DNA from: Stramenopiles sp. TOSAG23-2
Taxonomy: Eukaryota; Sar
NCBI GenBank assembly: GCA_900128395.1
Contig: LT649979.1
Span: forward strand, 1 to 10,916
Direction: 5' to 3'
Length of the DNA: 10,916 nt
Within the stretch, counting starts at the first letter, position 1. Every line of letters begins with the position of its first letter. The notes beneath the pieces were generated by a model that saw only the letters and a program-made list of their open reading frames with translations, searched no databases and was not told the origin of the DNA. Made by a program: the position numbers and the translations under genes. Below, one piece after another: positions 1 to 7,800 of the stretch.

Positions 1-147
1 CAAATAGCTTGCTACGCAGTGTTCCCGAGAAAAGTAGCCTGAACTTAACGTTATACATGGGAATAGCATTAGCCCATAGTGTGTGCCTGCTAATACCCCC
101 AATTTCTTAACTCCTAAAACATGAAAGCCGTACACTTTGTTGATAGC

Positions 148-183
148 TCTCCACCGTACTTAAACATCCCAACACGGTGGAGA
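148..183. repeat. 10-bp perfect hairpin
   Basis: TCTCCACCGT at 148-157 is exactly complementary to ACGGTGGAGA at 174-183, leaving a 16-base loop. It lies in a locally GC-richer stretch of an otherwise AT-rich region, so the pairing stands out. No T-run follows, and it does not match the histone 3' stem-loop sequence. Function unknown; it could be part of a decayed mobile element or a structured RNA. Confidence 0.6.
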
Positions 184-418
184 ACTCCCAGGCGAATAGC
201 ACTAATTCCAACAACTTTCAACAGACGTTCAAAAAGTCCGCAGCAGGTGTAAAATACGGATATTTGTAGATATAAGATGCCTTTCTGGGTTATGGCACTA
301 ATATAAAACGTTAATTATTATGGAATAAAAATAGTAATATATTATATGGATAAAAATAATTTATGGTGTTTTTACATCTTCTAATTTGCATAATGCTATT
401 GCCATGTAAAAAAACTTG

Positions 419-619
419 AAAACAAGCAAAAAGGATATCCCGTCGTCGAGGTGATGTCTACCTGCTAATAGTGCAAAAATGAAAAGCATGTGTTTAGCAT
501 TAGGCGAGCAAATTGCCATAGAACAAAACAAGCAAAAAGGATACCCGTCGTCGAGGTGATGTCTACCTGCTAATCAAAAATGCAAAAATGAAAAGCATGT
601 GTTTAGCATTAGACGCGCG
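419..619. repeat. Tandem duplication, unit about 100 bp, two copies
   Basis: Copy 1 runs from 419 to about 524 and copy 2 from 525 to about 619. Each begins AAAACAAGCAAAAAGG. Two blocks of about 31 bases are identical between the copies, one containing CCCGTCGTCGAGGTGATG and the other containing AAAAGCATGTGTTTAGC. Copy 2 differs by a one-base deletion after GGATA and by a few extra bases (CAAAAAT in place of AGT) in the middle. The words CCTGCTAAT and AGCATTAG in each copy also occur once more at 64-96, in the opposite order, hinting at an older third copy. The CG-rich core is unlike the surrounding AT-rich DNA. No product or regulatory role can be assigned. Confidence 0.9.
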
Positions 620-720
620 ATTTGCACACATTACTCCGGGTACCTGAGCATATAAACTTAAGCATTGCAAGCGAAGCGTATATATAAACACACATATGAA
701 ATCGTCAAAAAAATTAAGCT

Positions 721-987
721 CCTATATTCATTTCCTCCCAAAACTTTTAGATAATTTATGGTTCACTTGTTTCTTATAGAGAATTGTCAAATTAAGTGAA
801 CCACAATTTTGGAGCAAAATATTTTAGCGCCTATATTCGTTTACTCCCAACTTTTTTTTATTATATAGAGGTCATGAACTGCAGCAACCGTTGGAGCAAA
901 ATTCGACGGCGCCTATAATCATTTCCTCCCAAACTTTTAGACAAAGTTCACTTATTTCTTAAAGAGAATTGTCAAATTAAGTGAACC
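721..987. repeat. Three diverged tandem units with GTTCAC/GTGAAC hairpins
   Basis: A unit beginning CCTATATTCATTTCCTCCCA (721-740) recurs in diverged form at about 830-850 and about 912-931. Copies 1 and 3 continue with an ACTTTTAG block and then an inverted repeat: GGTTCACTT at 760-768 with AAGTGAACC at 794-802 in copy 1, and GTTCACTT at 946-953 with AAGTGAAC at 979-986 in copy 3. The spacers share GAGAATTGTCAAATT. Copy 2 lacks the hairpin. TTGGAGCAAAAT occurs at 809-820 and 891-902, before copies 2 and 3. The arrangement suggests a small array of decayed inverted-repeat elements or a non-coding satellite. Confidence 0.8.
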
Positions 988-1939
988 AGAAATATTGGTC
1001 TAGAGAGTTTAAATATTTTATTTGTTAACAAGTAACAAGCTAAAATGAAAATATGAAATATTTTACAACAGTCGGCAAAAAAACAATAGCGATTTAAATG
1101 ATTCAACAGATTATTCAACAGATGTTGCAAGATAAATATGCAGGTATCTAATAAACGTGTTTTGTTTTGTGTTTTGTAAAGCGTGGCGGGCGATGTAGAT
1201 GGTGCGTGTGCGTCCTTCATTGATTGTACATATAATACATGTAATTATTTATTATTATGGCTTATTATCATTATTATTATTCATTTTTTTTAATGTGCAG
1301 CTGAGTGTGCAACTTTATTTTGAATTTATTATTTGTCCTCTTTTTTTTTTTGTGATTCAGTTACTACATTCCTTCCTCATTGTATACTCTAAGTACGATT
1401 ACATATACGATCCCCTATCCTATTTTTTTTACATCGCTCTATCAGGGAGAAAATAGGCATTTTTCCAGGTTTATATTGACTATTCCAGCTCGAATCCACT
1501 ATTTTGAGGCCAATTTTAAGGATTTTAGCGATGAGTTTGATTTTGGCGTTGGGACTTTTCGGCAAAGTTGAGCCTATGCTGTGTGGTAGTAATTCCAACT
1601 TTACGGCGAACTTTGCGGCTATTTTTTTTAGGAATGGTCAAAGCTGAGAAACTCGGGAACACAGCATAATTGGTTGAATCAGCTGATGGAACTTGATACA
1701 TTTTATTATTATCATCACACTGGCACACCACAACACATGTGCACATTTTAACATATTTTATTTCAATTTTTATAAGAGTGCAAGACAAAATAAATAATAT
1801 TAATTATACTGTACATATATATATGCCACAGACATACAATAATATTATCTGTATGTCATACAAAGAAATAATTGAAACATTTCCGAAACTAGCATTGCAC
1901 TACGTACTCGTGTGCAATGTATAAAGAAGAATTACAGTT

Positions 1940-3247
1940 ATGGAATTAGAAACGAAAATGAATTTAGACCGCCCGTTTTCACCAACGCCACCTACACCAT
2001 GGTCAAATGGGGAGAAAGAAATTATTATTCATGCAGATGATAACATAAATATAAATATTGGTGAGACAAAAAAATCCAATACAAATGATAATAATACAGA
2101 TAACAACGATGAAAACGGAGATGAAGATCAGTTTAGACCAATTACAGCAGATACAATCTTTTTACCAAAAGAAGGTTTTTCACCTAAATCATCACATCCT
2201 AAATTATTCAATGATGATGGTAAAAGTATCATGAGCAGCGAAGCGATTAAACATAATAAATTTCGAGAGGAACAAGAAACAGTCTGGAAAAATGCTTATT
2301 TGCAAAGGCAAAAATATTTACAGCATGAACGAGAATTAATGAAATTAAGAGCCCAACGGGCACCAAAAAAATATTCATGGCAAACTATAGAAGAAGAACC
2401 AATTAGAAAACGGGAAAATGGTAGATTAACAACATCCGTGCCCCGTAGGAGAAAAACAAAAAATTATAAATTAAAATCAAGAACGATAGGGCCACATTCA
2501 CAATATAGTTTTGGTCTGAAACCACATACTGCTGGTGGTGGTGATACAGGTCGACGTTATGACAACCGGGTTTCAAATGAAATAAATAGACGAATAACAA
2601 ATACGAATAAATATGATAATAATTATAATAACCATGCAGCAACAATACCTGATCTGCCAACTATGCCTCTTCATTATAATCCAAATGTTAATGAAAAATT
2701 ATTTACGGGGAAAATGTTAATCCCAACCTTGAAAAAAAAAACAAAAAGCATGGATAGCTATTATCCTACATTGAAAGATGAACGTCCGTCAAACAGTATG
2801 GCCAACAGAAATAAAAATGAACATTTATATCAATTGGAAAGATTAATGACACCGAATAAATCTAGAAGATCTAGTAGTAGATCGATGCAACATTCCGCAT
2901 CATTACCTACATCGTCATTTATGCAGTATAATAATGATAATAAGAACAATAGAAATGGAATGGTAATGACTTCCTCTAAAAGTGTGACTTCATTTAATAA
3001 TGGCAGCAAACATTTATTATTTAATATTTCCGCCCAAAAGGATCATTATAAATATAATAAATACCATCCTAATAGTAGTAGTAGTGAATTATTAAAGCGG
3101 AAAGAGTTTCAAAATGGGGGAAAGTTAAGTGGAAATTTAAAACATGGTGCAGTCACAATACAAAATCGAATGGTACCTAGAAGACCAATTATACGAATGT
3201 CACCCATACAAAGAAAAATAAAAAATGTTTTACATAATACGTTTTAA
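1940..3247 (+). CDS. Low-complexity Asn/Ser/Lys-rich protein of unknown function
   Basis: A 435-residue uninterrupted frame begins at an ATG with G at -3 and G at +4 and ends with TAA. I do not recognise a family. From the N-terminus it shows a Pro-rich start (PTPPTPW, residues 16-21), an acidic Asn/Asp stretch (about 32-64), a more ordered-looking segment (RPITADTIFLPKEGF, 66-80), a charged helix likely to form a coiled coil or long alpha-helix (about 103-142, rich in Glu, Gln, Lys, Arg, Leu), then a strongly basic, Asn/Ser-rich tail with tracts such as RRSSSRS and NSSSSE. There is no signal peptide and no membrane segment. The protein is probably mostly disordered, and nuclear, cytoskeletal or RNA-associated roles all fit; none can be chosen. 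Its 3' end converges on the J-domain gene 103 bases away. The frame length and the change of composition at its edges make a real gene likely. Confidence 0.8.
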   Translation: MELETKMNLDRPFSPTPPTPWSNGEKEIIIHADDNININIGETKKSNTNDNNTDNNDENGDEDQFRPITADTIFLPKEGFSPKSSHPKLFNDDGKSIMSSEAIKHNKFREEQETVWKNAYLQRQKYLQHERELMKLRAQRAPKKYSWQTIEEEPIRKRENGRLTTSVPRRRKTKNYKLKSRTIGPHSQYSFGLKPHTAGGGDTGRRYDNRVSNEINRRITNTNKYDNNYNNHAATIPDLPTMPLHYNPNVNEKLFTGKMLIPTLKKKTKSMDSYYPTLKDERPSNSMANRNKNEHLYQLERLMTPNKSRRSSSRSMQHSASLPTSSFMQYNNDNKNNRNGMVMTSSKSVTSFNNGSKHLLFNISAQKDHYKYNKYHPNSSSSELLKRKEFQNGGKLSGNLKHGAVTIQNRMVPRRPIIRMSPIQRKIKNVLHNTF

Positions 3248-3284
3248 AAGCGAGATTAGATTTGAATTAAAATGATGTATGTTG

Positions 3285-3320
3285 AAAAAATATTTTGAAG
3301 CAAGCTTCAAAATATTTTTT
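3285..3320. terminator. 17-bp hairpin between convergent genes, possible bidirectional 3'-end signal
   Basis: AAAAAATATTTTGAAGC at 3285-3301 is perfectly complementary to 3304-3320, separated by only two bases. It lies in the 103-base gap between two genes that run toward each other, 38 bases after the upstream stop and 31 bases beyond the stop of the minus-strand gene. No AATAAA is seen in the gap for either gene. A transcript from either side would end in the same stem bordered by a U-rich run, so a shared 3'-end or termination role is plausible. That role is inferred from position and symmetry only. Confidence 0.5.
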
Positions 3321-3350
3321 GTTTCTTTCGCGGATTATGATATACAAATA

Positions 3351-4091
3351 CTAACGATACCGTCTATACGAGGTATAACTACTATTACTACTTCGTGATG
3401 ATGATGATATTTTAGAATCGTATTTTGATTTTTGAGATGGGCTAGATAAAATAGTATGTGCCTCATTTATACGTTTGAATACTTCAGCAGCTCCAGCCTT
3501 TTTGTTTTTATCAGGATGGTATTTTAATGCTAATTTACGATATGCTTTTTTGATTGATTTAGCACTAGCCCGTTTTGTTAAACCAAGAACCTCGTAATGA
3601 CTTTTTTTGGCAGCCTCTTTAGCTTTTTTTTGATTTTCATTTGCCCATCCACCATCACTATAACGTGGAGGTGGCACGCCACCACTTTTGCGGCGACTTT
3701 TACGGCGTCTTCTGTCATCCCTGTTTTTACTTTTATGGCTATTTTCTGCGGTGGAGTTTTCCTCCGGTACAGTTCGCCTACGTTTCCTACTATCATTGCC
3801 ATCATTTGCGTTACTATGAGATGACGACGTCGACGTGCTTCTATGATAATTAGAGGATGATCTACTACTGCTGCTATTGGAAGTCCTTGCGCTGGTGGTA
3901 CTTGTGCGCGATCTTTTTCTATCCTTATTACGTTGGTTGTTATACTTTTGCTGGTGTTGTTGTTTCTTCTGCTTTTCCTCTCTAATAGCATTTTCCCATG
4001 ACGTTCGTGCTCGTGTTAACTCCCGTTTAACTGTATCAGATGATGCAGTTTTGGTAGTATTTAACAAATCGTTCACGGCTTGTGAATGCAT
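3351..4091 (-). CDS. J-domain co-chaperone (DnaJ/Hsp40 class C), apparently lacking its TPR N-terminus
   Basis: The frame gives 246 residues from the first ATG (4091-4089) to a TAG stop. The J domain is at about residues 163-226 ([33 protein letters not shown]), with the essential HPD at 192-194, so it should stimulate the ATPase of an Hsp70. A basic Ser/Arg-rich, probably disordered linker (about 40-160, with RKRRR and RRRRKSRRK) could hold nuclear localisation signals. A short Ser/Tyr/Arg tail follows the J domain. The frame stays open upstream to a TAG at 4145-4143, with no further ATG. Across that start it reads [20 protein letters not shown], the pattern of a TPR helix pair, followed by a bridging helix ([13 protein letters not shown]) like the one joining TPR and J domains in DNAJC3 and DNAJC7 proteins. 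The gene thus looks like the 3' part of a TPR-J protein with a low-complexity insert before the J domain. A missing upstream exon, a true truncation or a rearrangement could explain this. Confidence 0.85.
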   Translation of the reverse strand: MHSQAVNDLLNTTKTASSDTVKRELTRARTSWENAIREEKQKKQQHQQKYNNQRNKDRKRSRTSTTSARTSNSSSSRSSSNYHRSTSTSSSHSNANDGNDSRKRRRTVPEENSTAENSHKSKNRDDRRRRKSRRKSGGVPPPRYSDGGWANENQKKAKEAAKKSHYEVLGLTKRASAKSIKKAYRKLALKYHPDKNKKAGAAEVFKRINEAHTILSSPSQKSKYDSKISSSSRSSNSSYTSYRRYR

Positions 4092-4165
4092 ACCCAGTGT
4101 CAAATATGCCCGCGCACATAATCTTTTAAGATTTTTTATACACTAGCTTCTGACTTAATTACGTC

Positions 4166-4201
4166 GCTACGCTCCTTGCTCCATTTTAAAAGGAGTGTAG
4201 C
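4166..4201. repeat. 12-bp imperfect hairpin beside the palindrome
   Basis: GCTACGCTCCTT at 4166-4177 pairs with AAGGAGTGTAGC at 4190-4201 with one G-T wobble or mismatch, leaving a 12-base loop. It stands nine bases outside the left arm of the large palindrome and could be part of the same insertion event or the scar of another element. Confidence 0.6.
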
Positions 4202-4210
4202 AGACCAGTA

Positions 4211-4552
4211 TATTGCCGATCAGAGGAAGATCTGCCATCAAACCCCCCTCCGATTAAACGCCTCCTTTCCTCCAACATTTTTACATTTAAGTACAATATT
4301 ACTATACTATAATTTAACTACTTGATAGGAAATCGACGAAAAATCGCAAAAAATGCAACAAATTGTGTACTTTTTTGGTTCGAAATTTTATACTATCAAA
4401 TTTGTTACATTTTTTGCGATTTTTCGTCGATTTCCTATCAAGTAGTTAAATTATAGTATACTAATATTGTACTTAAATGTAAAAATGTTGGAGGAAAGGA
4501 GGCGTTTAATCGGAGGGGGGTTTGATGGCAGATCTTCCTCTGATCGGCAATA
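4211..4552. mobile_element. 342-bp near-perfect palindrome, probable fold-back/MITE-like element
   Basis: The arms 4211-4364 and 4399-4552 are each 154 bases and complementary except at two positions (4302 against 4461, and 4356 against 4407), around a 34-base loop. Both outer ends read TA-TTGCCGATCAGAGG when read inward, so an element with TTGCCGATC termini bounded by TA dinucleotides is a natural reading; TA target duplication is known for Tc1/mariner-type elements and their MITEs. The sequences outside the arms differ, which argues against a simple fold-back sequencing artefact. Arms contain C6/G6 runs and, reading outward, an ATG-led mini-frame (22 codons on the right from 4485, 30 on the left from 4278 on the minus strand). 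No transposase is present, so the element would be non-autonomous. Alternatively it is a duplicated bidirectional promoter region. Confidence 0.75.
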
Positions 4553-4847
4553 AAGGGGGGGGGATATAGAGGAGACACCATTAGTGTGAAGGGACCGAGT
4601 AATTATTAATAATACGAACTATTAAATCATTACTAGAGACTATTATTCAAATAAATGGTGTTACAATAAATGAAGAAAGACAAATGATGAAAATGAAAAT
4701 AGTTCCCAAGACGAATTACGTATTGCTGAAGAATATACCATATCCATAAAATTAAAAGTTGACACAACTATTTACGCAGGGCAGGGATATAACTCAATTA
4801 TCACAGTTTTAAAACAAAAATATCAAGAAACTTATTTGAAATTCAAG

Positions 4848-7800
4848 ATGGCAAATCTTGTTGTTAATAATTCATCAGGTGCTAATGGTTACATGGCACC
4901 AATTCCCAGTTTTACTACACACCGTACCGTACAAGCATATCTTACTCAAATTCCACCACCTTTTTGGATACTAATATGCATTATGTTTCCATATACATGG
5001 CGCGGTATGTATAGACGAGCAACATTTATGTGCCCTAGTGCGTATATGATTATTCCTGCATATTTGGGTTTTACATTTATAACTTTTGGGTATAACTCAC
5101 TGGCAGAAGGTATACCAAAAAATGATGTTGTTGCCCATGAAATTGCAAGTTCTGTTAATATTGGACCAATGTTTATGGTCTTGCATGCTATCATGATTCT
5201 TATGCGAGTGAGATATACATTAACAAAATGGCAAGGCATAATAATGTGTGAAGTGGCAAAAACATCTTTTGTGTTCTTGTTGCTTCGCGCATGTTATCTT
5301 CTAAACAAAAATGGGTACATTGATTATCTTTCAGGTACATATACTTTGTTTGTATCTTTCATTGCCATGTTTATACTAATTACGGTAGTTCGTATATACT
5401 GGGCTGTTAAATGTAACTTTAATGCAGAACTTTTTAATAACACGTATTTTGGAACAGACCCGGTAAATTGCCCAATGAAACGGATCTTTACATGCATTGC
5501 ATGTGAATTACCACGTAAAGACCAAAGTCGTAGCGTTGTGGTAGCAGTTGATAAAAAGGAAGAGCAAAAAAATACTATGCGATGTACCATTCATTACCAT
5601 ACATTTGCAAAATTATACGTGTATGGTTTTTTTGGGACCTTTCTTCTTGGCGGGATAATTACATTTACCGCAACTGATTATTCTAGTGATAAAGATCTAG
5701 TTTATCGCTTTTATGGAACGTTTAATCCATGTATATTGTTTGACCACTACCCATCTAATCTGATATCGATGATTGGAATGATATGCATGGTTGGTGGGAA
5801 CGTAAGCAGCATGACGTTTCTACTTCTGCATTCTATATTGACAAACCCGTCTTTGTCAACTATGATTAAATGGTTCGTATTATTTGGGCCATTATTTCTA
5901 TTGTATTGGGGATTCATGAACGTGTTTTCAACTAATTTATATGAACATGGGTATAAAATTACGCCAACTTATGATCATTTAAATGCAACTGAATATTCCA
6001 AAGCGACGGCCAATATGACGTTGGATGAAATCGATGGAATATCAAAGGAAGACTTTCAATTAATGGCTACTCATTCGTCATGGTTTGTAGGGTGGCTAGT
6101 GGCTGATATTACTTATAATGTTCTATATTGGCAGTACATATCACGATTATCTGGAAGCATTTTTTTTCCAAAGCCAAGTGGAAAGATTCGTACTTCTCGA
6201 ATATATCAGAAATGTTGCAAAAAAGTTATTGCCTTTCTGTATTTTTTTTCATTTGTTGTATTTTCTGCAAACGTTGCAGTAATTCTATTCACGCATGATG
6301 GAAAAGATCGATGGGGTTTTAAAAAAGAATCAGTTTCTTTTGGGCAATCTATATGGTATTACTTAAGCTATTCTTACGCAAGTCAATGGTTTTTTTTGAC
6401 AGCTATACCTGCCCAGTTATTTGTGATGCCAAAAGAAGTTGGCCTCCAAGTTCAGTTAAAACTGGAAAAGAATGACAAAGAAAGGGGGGGCGTATCAAAA
6501 TTCGAACCCTTTCACGAGTCAAAATGGGTAATACGCCATATATATCCTGCTAGCTTGATCAGTGGCAGTTTTAAAATACTATGCGTCTTTGTGGTAGCAA
6601 CGTACTCACTGAAAGAGGTGCAGCATGGCAGCGAAACAGTGCTACCCTTAGCTAGTGGTTTCCGGCAAATACCATATCGCTACATGTTTACACCTGCTTG
6701 GATAATTCTAGTATCAATTATTGGGATAGGCGCTTACTTAGTATCATTAAGAGAGACACTATCCCATCGCAATAGCCCCCTTCGAGTAAAATGGATGCAA
6801 AATTGTGCTATTATGTTTGTCACGATGATGTTGCTTGGGATCTGGATTATAATTCCGAATACAAAAATTGGAGGTTATTGTGTCGTAATCGGCATGATTG
6901 TGTTTCCAATCTTTGTTGGTCTTGCTTATGGTGAGCTGCATCAAAGTGAGAATGAGCGTATACGCCTCGGTGTGTTCTTTGTGCTTTATTTTGTATTTGC
7001 TTGTACATCACCTTTGAATCCAGTGATGAATATTTGTTTCTTGGTTTTTTTAGCAATATTCGATAAGATCATTCCAGAATATATAGGAAGTGATGGGCTG
7101 ACGATGATATTATCACCAGTAACATTTGTTAATGAAGAGGAAATTGAGGTAGAAAGTAACGGTGATGATACAAAACCCAATGTTGACAAGGCGCAAAAGT
7201 TACTTGTAGACAAATTGCGGGCACAAACAGAAGAAGAATATTTTTGTTCAAAAACATTAAAAAGTCATGAACCTGAAAAAGTATATAATGGTCCGCCAGA
7301 TCATCATATGGAAAAAAATGCCAATCATTTTAATTGTTTATCATCACTATTTAAATTTTACGCACGCTATTTTTTTCGTTTGCGAATGTTTCTTCTATTT
7401 TCGCAATCGTTTTTTGTTGGCTGGGGCTTTTTGTTAACTATGATCTCTTTACAAGCATATAATATAGCCCAGCCGTCTTCAAACTACAAATTTTCTTGGA
7501 TCTTGTTAGGATCATTCTTATTAATGACCGTTGTTATAGCTATAGATGATGCAGCAGATTTAGTGATGGACTACAATTTGTATGACCACTATGACAAACA
7601 CAAGGTATTTCCCTGGAAGTTCAGGCCTGCATTGTTGACGATGCGGGCAAAATTTGCGGCTGTTTTGTGGGCTCTTTTGTCACCTGAAACAACAAAGTCA
7701 AAAATTCCGCCGCCAAAAGTCTTTTTATATGTTGAAATATTGTGTCCAATAGCAACAGAAATTGCACCAATTGTGTTTGCATTCACGACATATCGTTATA

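Larger units (their letters stand above)
1..1939. other. Gene-free, repeat-bearing left region
   Basis: This 1.9-kb stretch has no reading frame I would call a gene. It contains two tandem repeat families, a strong short hairpin, a widely spaced inverted pair, (ATT)n-like and T-rich tracts around 1240-1290 and 1341-1352, and TATA-like strings (for example 681-688) with no gene in the right place behind them. Several open frames of 60-90 codons exist on both strands between about 970 and 1920. Their peptides are rich in Phe, Tyr, Ile and Leu, as expected from chance translation of AT-rich DNA, and they overlap one another. The least random-looking is a 66-codon open frame without an early Met on the minus strand, 114-314. 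The 200 bases before 1940 presumably carry the promoter and 5' leader of the next gene. Confidence 0.6.
4092..4847. other. Divergent intergenic region between J-domain and lipase genes
   Basis: This 756-base region should hold promoters for both divergent genes. Its centre is a large palindrome (4211-4552), described separately. On the left, 4092-4142 continues the J-domain frame without an ATG, and a small imperfect hairpin follows at 4166-4201. On the right, a run of nine G (4555-4563) abuts the palindrome. From 4674 to 4847 the lipase frame is open but has no ATG. Short open frames in other phases occur between 4563 and 4745, with frequent stops. No TATA box or other promoter element is convincing. 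Confidence 0.6.

Noticed and set aside
972-1924. Several open frames of 60-90 codons on both strands
   Set aside because: They overlap each other, have Phe/Tyr/Ile/Leu-heavy peptides typical of AT-rich chance frames, and show no motif or start context worth keeping.
3349-3355. TACTAAC on the plus strand
   Set aside because: It overlaps the stop codon of the minus-strand J-domain gene and no plus-strand exon follows, so it is probably chance.
3578-4146. Other-frame open frames opposite or within the J-domain gene
   Set aside because: They are shadows of the Ser/Arg-rich linker; the J-domain frame has clear homology and explains the region.
4378-4388. GGTTCGAAATT resembling a tRNA B box in the palindrome loop
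   Set aside because: No A box, no cloverleaf and no terminator at suitable spacing; the match is partial.
4211-4552. Palindrome as a simple fold-back sequencing artefact
   Set aside because: A fold-back read would mirror the flanks as well. Here the flanks on the two sides are unrelated and the arms differ at two positions, so a real inverted repeat is more likely, although an assembly join is not excluded.
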